A DNA stretch of 26,522 nt from Chitinophagaceae bacterium (lineage in GTDB: Bacteria; Bacteroidota; Bacteroidia; Chitinophagales; Chitinophagaceae). Position numbers and translations under genes: made by a program. The number at the start of each line of letters is the position of its first letter. Position 1 is the first letter of the stretch. Location of the stretch: contig JAJAZO010000243.1 in assembly GCA_026785745.1 (NCBI GenBank), positions 1 through 26,522 of the forward strand. Reading direction: 5' to 3'. Below, piece by piece: positions 1-7,509 of the stretch. The notes under the pieces are model-generated. The model saw nothing but the letters and a program-made list of their open reading frames with translations. It did not search any database and was not told the origin of the DNA.

Positions 1-471
1 CTCTGTAACGTTGGAAAATGTATTTGATTCACTATCCTTACCAAGCATAATGGCTTTAAATGCAAATGAATTGGTGTCGGTTTGTTTCAGTTTTAATTTG
101 CTCGATTCATTCTTAACATACTGATTGGTTAAAAACATATTGTACAACCGCTCTGCATCTTGTAGTTTGCTGTTTTCTTTTGCAAAACGATATAGAGCCA
201 CATACAAAATATTAATGGTAGTTAAACGTTGCTGCCCATCTATAATAACCAATTCTTTTACTTCGCTGGTGCTATAAGTGCCTTCGTGTACAAATACAAT
301 ACTACCAATAAAATGTGTTCCTCTATCTTCCGTTTCTACTGATATAATATCATTCAATAAGTCTTTGCATTCAGTATTTGTCCAATCATAATTTCGTTGA
401 TATACTGGAATTACAAACTGTACATTGGGTGCTTGTAAAAAGTTGTTTATCTGTAATTCGTTTGCTTTCAT
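1..471 (-). CDS. DUF262 (GmrSD-type) protein, N-terminal part, cut by window edge
   Basis: The reverse strand reads 157 uninterrupted codons from ATG at 471 to the window edge, so the C-terminal part is missing. Two DUF262 signatures are visible: IPVYQRNYDW at residues 21-30 and IDGQQRLTT at about residues 77-85, with HFIGSIVF between them. In this family (ParB/sulfiredoxin-like fold, the GmrS half of type IV restriction systems) the DGQQR motif belongs to the nucleotide-binding/hydrolysis site. Proteins of this kind usually act in defence against modified phage DNA, often with a C-terminal DUF1524 HNH nuclease domain; whether that domain follows here cannot be seen. The start overlaps the stop of the preceding small ORF by four bases (ATGA), suggesting translational coupling. 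The family call is firm; the defence role is inferred from the family. Confidence 0.9.
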   Translation of the reverse strand, partial: MKANELQINNFLQAPNVQFVIPVYQRNYDWTNTECKDLLNDIISVETEDRGTHFIGSIVFVHEGTYSTSEVKELVIIDGQQRLTTINILYVALYRFAKENSKLQDAERLYNMFLTNQYVKNESSKLKLKQTDTNSFAFKAIMLGKDSESNTFSNVTE

Positions 472-653
472 ATTGTTTGACTATTCTCTATAATTATTAT
501 TTCTTCTTCTGTCAAGTTGTAAATTTGATTGTTCCTTTTTCTGTTGGTTAAGATAGGTTTTTCTGTCGAGATGCTTGCCGATGCGTTGGCAATAAATGTA
601 CCATTTGTGCGATTGGCTTTTAAGTCGTTCTTTCTGTAGGTTAATTTTAGCAC
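468..653 (-). CDS. Small ORF, possible C-terminal remnant of a restriction-modification gene
   Basis: A 61-residue ORF sits immediately upstream of the DUF262 gene and overlaps its start by four bases. The C-terminal third (QIYNLTEEEIIIIENS) resembles the tail seen on TaqI/Eco57I-like DNA methyltransferase or type IIG enzymes, where an LTEEEIKIVE-like stretch ends the protein. The first 35 residues look unlike a domain and overlap a short hairpin. It may therefore be the tail of a larger gene whose 5' part was replaced by other DNA, or simply a chance ORF. The resemblance is from memory of the families, not from a search. No convincing promoter or signal peptide is present. Confidence 0.35.
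   Translation of the reverse strand: MLKLTYRKNDLKANRTNGTFIANASASISTEKPILTNRKRNNQIYNLTEEEIIIIENSQTI
575..592. repeat. Short inverted repeat (TTGCC/GGCAA) inside the small ORF
   Basis: The arms TTGCC (575-579) and GGCAA (588-592) flank an 8-base spacer. It lies in the non-domain part of the small ORF, upstream of the DUF262 gene. It may mark the edge of an inserted cassette or repeat; this is only a suggestion. Confidence 0.3.
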
Positions 654-728
654 TGTCGGTCGTTTTGGGTTGCCACTAACTTATTGTACTGTCGCATGTT
701 CTTGTTCCAAATTTAATTCATTGTCAAT

Positions 729-1958
729 TTATTTCAGATTCTTATCAAACCAATCCGCAAAATCCAAAAACTCCGGCATCATCGTTGCAGGATTGTGAAC
801 CCCGCCTTTCTTAATGATAAATTTGTTTTCAACACCGGCTTCTTTTAGCCGGGCAACAAATGTTTGTGATTCCTGCAAAGGCACAGTCAAATCTGCATCA
901 CCATGAATAATAAAAATAGGTGGGTCGTCAGCAGAAACATAATAGATGGGTGACATCTCTCTGGCAATTTTATTTCTTGCACTGGTATCAGTAATATGGT
1001 CGTAGGTTGTGGTAAGCTCATTCCATTTTGTAAAATCAAGTGCACCGTATATCCGGTTGGCTATTTGTAAATTTTTATTGTTAATAAAACTAAGACCGGC
1101 GCCTCCCCAGTTCAGACAATCGGTGGGCGGATAAAGCACTGCTGCTGCCTGCACTCTTGATGACATACGATTTACCGGGTCTTGTGCTGCACTATCTATT
1201 TTTTCATCAGCCATTGCTACTGCCAGGGAAAGATGACCACCGGCAGAACCGCCTGTAATGCCGATTTGGTTGGGGTTTATCTGCCACTGCTTTGCATTGT
1301 AACGGATATAGCGAACGGCTCTTTTCGCATCTTCTATTTCATCAGGTATTGCATATCGGGGTTGCGACCCAAGTATAACAAGGAAGACAGTAAACCCTTT
1401 GTCAAGAAACATTGCTGATGGGCGAATAGTCCTTTCTGCCTGCTGGTAAGAAGAAAACCAGGAACCGGCAATTACCCAAATGATTGACTTGCCATTTGAT
1501 TTCATTCTTGGTTTTATATGAAGCATTGTTAAGGCTATGCCGTCTTTTCTTCCATAAATCAATTCATCTACTTTATAATTAGCTGTACCCTGTGCCATTA
1601 TTTTATTCATTAATGGTCTCCATTGTTTATCAGCCTGAACCGACTTGAAATCTTTATCACCTTCTATTCCATTTGCATCACCTTGTGAAATTGCCGGGGA
1701 TTTTGAAAGTATAGTAAGAAAATAAAAGGCACTATCCGGAACATTGGCCATTGCCCACCTACTGGCAGCCCGCCAGTAATTGCTTACATCAGCCTCTTTT
1801 CCCTGCATTTTTATACCGGCTGAATAGGCCATAGCAGCATTTTTATAGTTCTTTACTTTATAAAGGGAATCTCCTTTTTTATACAATGCATCTGGAGATT
1901 GTGCAAAAGAAAACTGTGCGGTGAGAAAGCAGCACAAAAGAATGAGTAAATTTTTCAT
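729..1958 (-). CDS. Secreted alpha/beta hydrolase (esterase/lipase-like) with N-terminal helical repeat region
   Basis: The 409-residue protein starts at the ATG at 1958, because that Met begins a clean signal peptide (MKNLLILLCCFLTAQFSFAQ, cleavage after AQ at residue 20). An upstream in-frame start would add 18 hydrophilic residues and hide the signal. Residues 21-75 look like a TPR-type helical pair (DALYKKGDSLYKVKNYKNAA). The hydrolase domain follows from about residue 130: GGSAG with Ser238 as nucleophile, HGDADLTVP with Asp356 as acid, and GGVHNP with His388 as base, an ordered and complete triad. The usual HGG oxyanion motif is replaced by VIAGSWFSS near residue 162. Carboxylesterase or peptidase activity in the periplasm or outside is inferred; the substrate is unknown. 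It follows the SDR gene by 61 bases and may share its transcript. Confidence 0.85.
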   Translation of the reverse strand: MKNLLILLCCFLTAQFSFAQSPDALYKKGDSLYKVKNYKNAAMAYSAGIKMQGKEADVSNYWRAASRWAMANVPDSAFYFLTILSKSPAISQGDANGIEGDKDFKSVQADKQWRPLMNKIMAQGTANYKVDELIYGRKDGIALTMLHIKPRMKSNGKSIIWVIAGSWFSSYQQAERTIRPSAMFLDKGFTVFLVILGSQPRYAIPDEIEDAKRAVRYIRYNAKQWQINPNQIGITGGSAGGHLSLAVAMADEKIDSAAQDPVNRMSSRVQAAAVLYPPTDCLNWGGAGLSFINNKNLQIANRIYGALDFTKWNELTTTYDHITDTSARNKIAREMSPIYYVSADDPPIFIIHGDADLTVPLQESQTFVARLKEAGVENKFIIKKGGVHNPATMMPEFLDFADWFDKNLK

Positions 1959-2005
1959 ATTTTTTTTGTCGGTTGTTTCAATACCTGAATTTATTACAAA
2001 GTAAG

Positions 2006-2019
2006 ATATCAATTGATAT
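2006..2019. repeat. 14-bp perfect palindrome between two minus-strand genes
   Basis: ATATCAATTGATAT is its own reverse complement and abuts the TAA stop of the SDR-like gene, upstream of the hydrolase gene. It is AT-rich and could be chance, an operator for the hydrolase, or a weak transcript hairpin. Confidence 0.25.
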
Positions 2020-2670
2020 TTATTCCTTTAACCTGGTCATTTCACTGTATTCATAAATATAGAAGCCGGTTCCACTTTTCTTTGAAGCCACCCGCATGGC
2101 TTTCGCCACAGTTTTTCCCTGTATGGGTTTGTATTTCGCTGGCATCAGAAAAGATAAGGCCGACATAAAGGCTTTCCCAATTTTTTCTCCCAATCTAAAT
2201 TCTTTTCTATCACCCAATAAAACAGATGGCCGAAGAATGTGTACAGATTTTAAATGAGCTTCTTTTACCGCATCTTCCACTTCACCTTTCAGTTTCAGGT
2301 AAAAATTATTGCTTTTGCTATTTGCTCCAACGGATGATACAAATACAAATGTTTCGCAGCCGTTCAACTTACAGAATTTTGCTGCATTTACTGGTATATC
2401 ATAATCCACTTTTCGGTAAGCAGCCTTGTCGCCTTTTACTTTTTTCTGTGTAGTGCCAATGGTACAAAAGACCACATCGCTGCCTTCGAGTGCTAAGCGA
2501 AAACTTTCTGCATCGCTAAAGTCCACCAGTTTCTTTTCCAGTTTTGCATTGGTAAACTCCATAGAACGGCGTATCAATATCCTAACGGTATCAAAATATT
2601 CATCTTGCAGTAATTGATCCAGTAAATAGCTGCCGATTAGGCCTGTTGCGCCGACTAATGATGCTGTCAT
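2020..2670 (-). CDS. NAD(P)-binding atypical SDR / HTATIP2-like oxidoreductase
   Basis: The 216-residue protein opens with an N-terminal dinucleotide-binding motif, GATGLIGSYLLDQLL (residues 7-21), the GxxGxxG form of extended and atypical short-chain dehydrogenases. VVFCTIGTTQKK (from about residue 66) is the second nucleotide-contacting strand. FVFVSSVGANS carries the Ser-rich strand of the active site, and YLKLK gives the YxxxK pair. ILRPSVLLGDR matches the later core of the family. Length and motifs fit small cytoplasmic NAD(P)H-binding proteins related to HTATIP2/TIP30 and yeast Fmp52. No signal peptide is visible. The substrate is unknown. It is divergent from murB with only 22 bases between the two start codons. 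Confidence 0.85.
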   Translation of the reverse strand: MTASLVGATGLIGSYLLDQLLQDEYFDTVRILIRRSMEFTNAKLEKKLVDFSDAESFRLALEGSDVVFCTIGTTQKKVKGDKAAYRKVDYDIPVNAAKFCKLNGCETFVFVSSVGANSKSNNFYLKLKGEVEDAVKEAHLKSVHILRPSVLLGDRKEFRLGEKIGKAFMSALSFLMPAKYKPIQGKTVAKAMRVASKKSGTGFYIYEYSEMTRLKE

Positions 2671-2692
2671 AAAAATTCAGGATGTTTGCAGT

Positions 2693-3703
2693 ATGCAAAT
2701 TCAGGAAAATATTTCATTAAAGCCATATAATACATTTGGTATTGATGCAAAGACGAAATTCTTCGCCAGCTTTAAAGATGCTGAAGAGTTAGGGAGTCTC
2801 CTCACTCCTCACTCCAAACTCCAGACTCTTATACTCGGCGGAGGCAGCAATATCTTACTCACCAAAGATTTTGACGGACTCGTATTGAAGAATGAAATAA
2901 AGGGAATTACTGAATTGCATGAGGACAGAGAATATGTGTATGTAAAAGCCGGGGCGGGGGAGAACTGGCATCAATTTGTTTTACATTGTATTAAAAGAAA
3001 CTGGGCGGGAGTGGAAAACCTTTCATTGATACCGGGCAATGTTGGTGCATCATCCATGCAAAATATAGGTGCTTATGGTGTGGAGATTGATGATTTGTTT
3101 TGGGATATGGAAGCCTGGCATATAAAAGAAAAGAAAATAGTGACGTTTACCAAAAATGATTGTGGATTTGCTTACAGGGAAAGTGTATTTAAAAGAAAGT
3201 ATAAAGATCAGTTTGTAATATTGAACGTTACTTATCAGCTACGAAAAAAGCCACGATTTAATACCAGCTATGGAGCTATTGAGCAGGAGTTGAAAAAAAT
3301 GGAAGTGAAAGAACTCACTATAAAAGCAATTTCCGATGCTGTTATTGCAATCCGGTCTTCAAAATTACCCGACCCGGCCAAGATTGGAAATGCAGGAAGT
3401 TTTTTTAAAAACCCTGAAATAAATAATGCACAATTTTTAATACTCAAGACTCAGTTTCCAACTATTGTATGTTATCCATTAGAGAATGGCAATATGAAAT
3501 TAGCTGCAGGCTGGTTAATAGAGCAATGCGGCTGGAAAGGCTTTCGCCGGGGAGATGCAGGTTGTCACGCAAAGCAGGCATTGGTATTAATAAATTATGC
3601 CAATGCAAGCGGCACTGAAATCTATAATCTTAGCGAAGAAATATTGCAGAGTGTGAAAGCGAAGTTCAATGTAATGCTGGAAAGGGAAGTGAATATCGTC
3701 TGA
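2693..3703 (+). CDS. murB: UDP-N-acetylenolpyruvoylglucosamine reductase MurB
   Basis: MurB reduces UDP-GlcNAc-enolpyruvate to UDP-MurNAc with NADPH and FAD in the cytoplasm, an early step of peptidoglycan synthesis. The 336-residue protein has the FAD-binding motifs ILGGGSNILL (residues 47-56) and GNVGASSMQNIGAYGVEI (115-132). The FAYRESVF segment at 159-166 carries the Tyr-Arg pair of type I MurB. GNAGSFFKNP (232-241) holds the catalytic Ser236, and the C-terminal LEREV carries the conserved Glu. All key positions are intact and the length is normal for the E. coli-like type. A short run of tandem CTCACTCC-like units at about 2800-2820 encodes part of a surface loop (LLTPHSKLQT) and looks like local slippage. 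The TGA stop lies 37 bases before the next gene on the same strand. Confidence 0.97.
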   Translation: MQIQENISLKPYNTFGIDAKTKFFASFKDAEELGSLLTPHSKLQTLILGGGSNILLTKDFDGLVLKNEIKGITELHEDREYVYVKAGAGENWHQFVLHCIKRNWAGVENLSLIPGNVGASSMQNIGAYGVEIDDLFWDMEAWHIKEKKIVTFTKNDCGFAYRESVFKRKYKDQFVILNVTYQLRKKPRFNTSYGAIEQELKKMEVKELTIKAISDAVIAIRSSKLPDPAKIGNAGSFFKNPEINNAQFLILKTQFPTIVCYPLENGNMKLAAGWLIEQCGWKGFRRGDAGCHAKQALVLINYANASGTEIYNLSEEILQSVKAKFNVMLEREVNIV

Positions 3704-3740
3704 TGCAGCAAAAGGTCTGGTATAGTAGTCATATAAAAGT

Positions 3741-4223
3741 ATGTTGAATTTTAACCGTATCATATTTTCACTCCTGTTATTGATTTCGGTATCAACGTAT
3801 TCTCAAAGTAAAATTTCAAAAAATGCTGCTCAATTTCAACTGGAAGCAGCAGGGCCGGGTGGTCTTTTCACTTTTAATTTCGATTCAAGATTTGCAAAAA
3901 AAGAAAAGGGAATTGGTTTCAGAGCTGGATTAGGCGGAACTCCATTAGGTTTGTTGGGATATTCCTGTAACAGAGGGTTCCAGTTATCTATACCTGTTGG
4001 AATCAATTATCTGATTGGTAAAACTAAACATCTGCTGGAATTAGGAGCCGGGCTTGTGCCCTCATTAATTGGGGGAACAAAAGTATTTTGTTTACCGGAA
4101 CCCGGTACTAAGAATGATTTTTTTAGCGACGAAACAAGTATTTACTGGTATTTACTTGCCGGGTACAGATATCAGCCTGTTCGCAAGAAAGGGATTACTT
4201 ACCGGTTTTTTATTTCTCCTTAA
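3741..4223 (+). CDS. Outer-membrane beta-barrel-like protein, 3' end lost at IS element
   Basis: The 160-residue ORF has a signal peptide (MLNFNRIIFSLLLLISVSTYSQ) followed by alternating, glycine-rich beta strands (GFRAGLGG, LGYSCNRGFQLSIPVGINYLIG, HLLELGAGLVPSL, WYLLAGYRYQP). This pattern is typical of small outer-membrane or outer-membrane-beta-barrel-like proteins of Bacteroidota. Such proteins normally finish with one or two more strands ending in an aromatic residue. Here the frame hits TAA exactly where the IS200 left end begins (the 4227-4247 hairpin), just after YRFFISP. I read it as the 5' part of a gene that lost perhaps 20-35 codons. Function is unknown, and loss of the last strands would probably abolish barrel assembly. 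Confidence 0.75.
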   Translation: MLNFNRIIFSLLLLISVSTYSQSKISKNAAQFQLEAAGPGGLFTFNFDSRFAKKEKGIGFRAGLGGTPLGLLGYSCNRGFQLSIPVGINYLIGKTKHLLELGAGLVPSLIGGTKVFCLPEPGTKNDFFSDETSIYWYLLAGYRYQPVRKKGITYRFFISP

Positions 4224-4226
4224 AAA

Positions 4227-4247
4227 ACCACCGCCTTTGGCGGTGGT
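4227..4247 (+). repeat. IS200 left-end hairpin
   Basis: A perfect 9-bp stem, ACCACCGCC with GGCGGTGGT, closes on a TTT loop. It is the expected foldback recognised by the transposase at the left end, about 45 bases upstream of tnpA. Such hairpins also tend to stop incoming transcription. Confidence 0.88.
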
Positions 4248-4293
4248 AATGTCCTGATGGCTATGCCTTATCTTTAGGGTCTTACTGTTCGTT

Positions 4294-4758
4294 ATGGCTG
4301 GTAAATATAAAAAGCTTTCACATGTTGTTTACAAATGCGACTATCATATTGTGTGGACGCCGAAATATAGATTTAGAGTATTGTTTGGAGAGGTAAAAGT
4401 TTTAGTAGAGAATGATATTCGAATGCTTTGTGAATGGAAAGGAGTTGAAGTTATCGAGCTAAATGTTCAAATAGACCATGTTCACATAGTTTGTTCAATT
4501 CCTCCAAAAGTTTCTGTATCTGAGTTGCTGGGAACATTGAAAGGTAAGTTGGCAATAAAAGTATTTAAAACGTATCCTAAATTGAAGCAGAAACCATATT
4601 GGGGAAATCATTTTTGGTCAAGAGGTTATTTTGTTACAACAGTAGGAGTTGATGAAGAAATAATAAGGCGATACGTTAAATATCAAGAAGGAGAAGATAA
4701 AAAAGAAGAAACCCAGACACGGGATTTCGACTTGTTTTCTCCGCCATCAGGGTCTTAA
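4294..4758 (+). CDS. tnpA: IS200/IS605 family Y1 transposase TnpA
   Basis: The 154-residue protein is a single-domain HUH (Y1_Tnp) DNA-nicking and joining enzyme for single-strand transposition. The HUH motif is visible as DHVHIV (His62 and His64). The catalytic tyrosine lies in EEIIRRYVKYQE (Tyr127, with Gln131 one helix turn later as in well-studied members). The VVYKCDYHIVWTPKYR start and FSPPSGS end are characteristic of the Bacteroidota branch. The length is standard and all catalytic residues are present, so the element may still be active. The low distance to the left-end hairpin and the weak leader fit the usual tight translational control of these genes. Confidence 0.97.
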   Translation: MAGKYKKLSHVVYKCDYHIVWTPKYRFRVLFGEVKVLVENDIRMLCEWKGVEVIELNVQIDHVHIVCSIPPKVSVSELLGTLKGKLAIKVFKTYPKLKQKPYWGNHFWSRGYFVTTVGVDEEIIRRYVKYQEGEDKKEETQTRDFDLFSPPSGS

Positions 4759-5790
4759 AGAGGGCTTTGCCCGATGTATTTCAACCCACCTTCTTAGAAG
4801 GTGGTTGTTGAGTCTTTTGGCTTCTGTTAAAGCACTGTATTCCCTTGCATCACCTTCATTGGCGGTAAAAAGAAGAGGCACACCATCACCCGGATAAATG
4901 ACTATTCCATCTGGCTGAAACATTCCTTTTACATTCCACTTATTGTTAAACGAAATAATATTGTCCCGGTCGCTGACATCCATTTTATAGGTATCCAGAT
5001 TATAATTCTTGAAGCCCAAGGGGAAAATCTTTGCAACAGTCTTTGTTTCAATATTTATAGTGGCAATGGCATTATTCTCCTGCAATGTTACCCATGCTGT
5101 TTTTGAATCGGGAGATATTGCAATGGATTCTGGTTCCAGATCTTTTGCAAAATTGTTGCCAATGCCAAACACCCTTAATCCACCAGCCTGCAGGGTGGCC
5201 TGCGAAGAAGTAAAGGAAGAAAAATCTAGATTTACCACGGCGTAATTATCCCCGACACTGATAATAGAAACAGTTTCCAGAGGGTCATTGGAGTAGTCTG
5301 CATTAGGCTCGCCTTCATTGGCTGTAAGGATATATTTTCCATCCGGGCTATAGGTAATCATATCCGGAAGCGAACCAACCGGAATTACTTTTACTTCGCT
5401 GTAGTCATTGGTTTTAAAAATAACCACTTTGCCGGCATCTTGTTTATTAATAGCTTCAATAGCGGCTGCAAGTTTGCCATCATTAACATCGAGGCTGTTG
5501 ACTAACCCACCATATGGTGCAAGTGCAATGGAGTGAATTACAACAAGGTTTGAAGGATTAGAAAAATCAATCACATCAATTTTACTCACGGTGCTGTTGT
5601 TGACAACAAAAAGCCGTTTTGTTTGCGGGTCGTACGTTGAGATTTCTGCTGCACCAACATCTCCAATATCAATTGAGCCGCTTTCGGCAAAAGAATAGGG
5701 GTCTTCTTTGATGATGTTAACGGCAGCTTCCTTTTTACAGGAAACAAAGATGAAAACAGGGATTATCGCTAAAAATGATATTTTTTTCAT
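4747..5790 (-). CDS. Choice-of-anchor I-type beta-propeller lipoprotein, 3' end lost at IS element
   Basis: The 347-residue ORF begins with a lipoprotein signal (MKKISFLAIIPVFIFVSC, lipid-modified Cys18). The body has beta-propeller repeats with YSPDGKYILTANEGEPNADYSNDP, LEPESIAISPDSKTAWVTLQENNA and FTANEGDAREY, the hallmark phrases of choice-of-anchor I proteins, which resemble esterase-like phytase or alkaline-phosphatase companion propellers. Family members in this phylum usually run to about 500 residues. Native homology stops near EAKRL, and the last roughly 20 codons (NNHLLRRWVEIHRAKPSLRP) are read through the IS200 right end in antisense. The C-terminal third is therefore missing. A surface or periplasmic role with phosphate chemistry is possible but unproven. 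Confidence 0.85.
   Translation of the reverse strand: MKKISFLAIIPVFIFVSCKKEAAVNIIKEDPYSFAESGSIDIGDVGAAEISTYDPQTKRLFVVNNSTVSKIDVIDFSNPSNLVVIHSIALAPYGGLVNSLDVNDGKLAAAIEAINKQDAGKVVIFKTNDYSEVKVIPVGSLPDMITYSPDGKYILTANEGEPNADYSNDPLETVSIISVGDNYAVVNLDFSSFTSSQATLQAGGLRVFGIGNNFAKDLEPESIAISPDSKTAWVTLQENNAIATINIETKTVAKIFPLGFKNYNLDTYKMDVSDRDNIISFNNKWNVKGMFQPDGIVIYPGDGVPLLFTANEGDAREYSALTEAKRLNNHLLRRWVEIHRAKPSLRP
4786..4804 (+). repeat. IS200 right-end hairpin
   Basis: CCACCTTC pairs with GAAGGTGG around a TTA loop, 28 bases after the tnpA stop. Its sequence differs from the left-end hairpin, as is normal in this family. The element should end a few bases after it. Confidence 0.85.
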
Positions 5791-5901
5791 TCAAGGTATT
5801 TGGTGCAAGATTAACAGCGGAATGTTACGAATGGATGAACAGAACATTATTGATATGTTAACCAATAATATCGCCGGAAAGGCTTTTCGGCAGTTGAGCA
5901 T

Positions 5902-5909
5902 TATCTTTG
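5902..5909 (+). promoter_or_regulatory. Probable -7 box of asnS promoter
   Basis: TATCTTTG fits the Bacteroidota TAnnTTTG -7 consensus and lies 18 bases before the asnS ATG. A matching TTTG -33 box at the expected distance is not evident, so the promoter is only partly supported. Confidence 0.4.
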
Positions 5910-5927
5910 CCCTCCAAAATTTCAGGC

Positions 5928-7367
5928 ATGTTCAACAAACGAATAAAAATAAAAGAGCTGCTTTTACAAGAGCCAACCGGGCAGCAAGTAACCGTAATGG
6001 GATGGGTGCGAACCTTTCGCAATAACCAGTTTATAGCACTCAATGACGGCAGCACTAATAATAACCTGCAGGTGGTGGTAGCACTCGGCAGCCAGGATGA
6101 TGAGTTGTTGAAACGCATCACTACTTCCGCTTCACTGAAAGTAACAGGTACCGTTGTTCCATCATTGGGCAAGGGACAAAAAATGGATTTGAATGCCACC
6201 GACATTGAAATACTTGGCGACAGCGATGCAGAAATTTATCCATTGCAACCAAAGAAGCACAGCCTTGAATTTTTAAGGGAGATTGCCCACTTACGTTTTC
6301 GTACCAACACCTTTGGTTCGGTGTTCCGGGTGCGTCATGCACTGGCATTTGCTGTTCATAAATTTTTTAATGATAAGGGCTTTGTGTACATGCACACACC
6401 CATCATTACCGCCAGCGATGCAGAAGGTGCCGGCGAAATGTTTCGTGTAACAACATTACCGTTTGAGGAAACACCCCGCAATGAAAAAGACGAAGTGGAT
6501 TTCAAACATGATTTTTTTGGAAGAGCCACCAACTTAACTGTTAGCGGACAGTTGGAAGGAGAACTCGGCGCAACAGCTTTTGGTGAGATATATACATTTG
6601 GTCCAACGTTCCGTGCAGAGAACAGTAACACAGCAAGACATCTTGCTGAATTCTGGATGATAGAACCCGAAATGGCTTTCCATGATTTAGAAGACAATGC
6701 CAATCTTGCTGAAGAGTTTATCAAGTACCTTATTAAATATGCTATTGATAATAATAAAGAAGACCTTGAATTTCTGGCACAACGTTTAGCGGACGAAGAA
6801 AAACAATAGCCGCAGGATAAACGCAGTGAAATGGGCTTGATAGAAAAATTAGAATTTGTACTCATCAATAATTTTGAACGACTTACTTACACCGAGGCTA
6901 TTGATATATTAAGAGAGAGCAGCCACAACAAGAAAAAGAAATTTCAATACCCGATTACAGATTGGGGAATGGACTTACAAAGTGAACATGAAAGATACCT
7001 GGTAGAAAAGCATTTTAAAAAACCGGTGATACTGACCGACTATCCCGCCGCCATCAAATCATTTTACATGAGGATGAATGATGATGGAAAAACAGTTGCG
7101 GCGATGGACATTCTTGCTCCCGGCATTGGAGAAATAGTTGGTGGTTCTCAAAGAGAAGAACGGTTTGATAAATTACTTGACCGCATGAAAGATATGGGTA
7201 TACAAGAGGAAGAACTCTGGTGGTATCTGGACACCCGCCGCTTCGGTACTGTCCCTCATGCAGGTTTTGGTCTTGGATTTGAGCGGATGGTACAATTTGT
7301 AACCGGGATGACGAATATCCGGGATGTGATTGCTTTTCCGAGAACGCCGGGTAGTGCGGAGTATTAA
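5928..7367 (+). pseudogene. asnS: Asparagine--tRNA ligase AsnS with in-frame TAG
   Basis: AsnS is the cytoplasmic class II enzyme that charges tRNA(Asn). The frame from ATG 5928 to TAA 7367 spans 479 codon positions, normal for the family. It shows an N-terminal OB anticodon-binding domain ([20 protein letters not shown]), class II motif 1 region ([22 protein letters not shown]), motif 2 ([20 protein letters not shown]) and motif 3 ([15 protein letters not shown]). Codon 294 is TAG (6807-6809), in the same frame on both sides, between ADEEKQ and [10 protein letters not shown]. The flanking protein is continuous with no insertion or deletion. The upstream 293-residue product lacks motif 3, so it should be inactive. 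A start at the upstream TTG (5907) would add seven residues and is less likely than the ATG. Because asnS is normally essential, a base error, readthrough, or a second functional route are all possible. Confidence 0.9.
6807..6809 (+). other. In-frame amber codon within asnS
   Basis: TAG interrupts the asnS frame between CAA and CCG. Every other complete gene in the window ends in TAA or TGA, so TAG is rare here. The next in-frame ATG is at 6831. One base change from a sense codon explains it. Confidence 0.9.
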
Positions 7368-7380
7368 AATCCCTGCCTGT

Positions 7381-7397
7381 CCCGACGAATGTCGTGG
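7381..7397. repeat. Imperfect palindrome, degenerate intergenic repeat
   Basis: CCCGACGAATGTCGTGG shows CGAC/GTCG arms around GAAT and would be a full CCCGAC-GAAT-GTCGGG hairpin but for one extra base. It lies 13 bases after the asnS stop. A similar GC-rich palindrome occurs at 25146-25163. Confidence 0.4.
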
Positions 7398-7433
7398 AAG
7401 CCTGACAAAGGGTGATGCTTAAGATAACTATTT

Positions 7434-7463
7434 AAAGAGATTCGGTAATGTGCCTCTTTTTTA
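7434..7463 (+). terminator. Possible terminator after asnS
   Basis: AAAGAG (7434-7439) can pair with CTCTTT (7454-7459) across a 14-base loop and is followed by a T-rich run. The stem is weak and AT-rich, so this is tentative. Confidence 0.3.
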
Positions 7464-7509
7464 TTTACTCTTTGCAGGATGTGAGATTGGCGGCACAATA
7501 GACTACCTT

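Larger units (their letters stand above)
4222..4812 (+). mobile_element. IS200-type insertion sequence (IS200/IS605 family, tnpA only)
   Basis: This is a complete small element: left-end hairpin at 4227-4247, a single HUH transposase gene, and right-end hairpin at 4786-4804. There is no tnpB, so it is the IS200 layout. The family moves as single-stranded DNA, recognises subterminal hairpins rather than terminal inverted repeats, and makes no target-site duplication, so the outer limits given are accurate only to a few bases. The element sits between the broken 3' ends of two convergent genes. Confidence 0.9.

Noticed and set aside
1182..1418. Plus-strand ORF opposite the secreted hydrolase
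   Set aside because: It is the antisense shadow of a gene with an intact catalytic triad and shows no domain features.
1959..2012. Longer start for the secreted hydrolase at 2012
   Set aside because: It would bury the signal peptide behind 18 hydrophilic residues.
2796..2826. Insertion or frameshift in murB at the CTCACTCC run
   Set aside because: The frame stays open, and the protein keeps normal length and all motifs around it.
4294..4758. IS605/IS607-type element with a TnpB guide-RNA nuclease
   Set aside because: Only tnpA lies between the two end hairpins; there is no tnpB and no room for one.
5907..5927. TTG start of asnS seven codons upstream
   Set aside because: The ATG at 5928 opens directly into the conserved N-terminus, and the TTG overlaps the probable -7 box.
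6807..6809. Genome-wide recoding of TAG or a pyrrolysine codon
   Set aside because: Only one in-frame TAG is seen, all other conserved genes are TAG-free, and no pyl genes or recoding structure is recognised.
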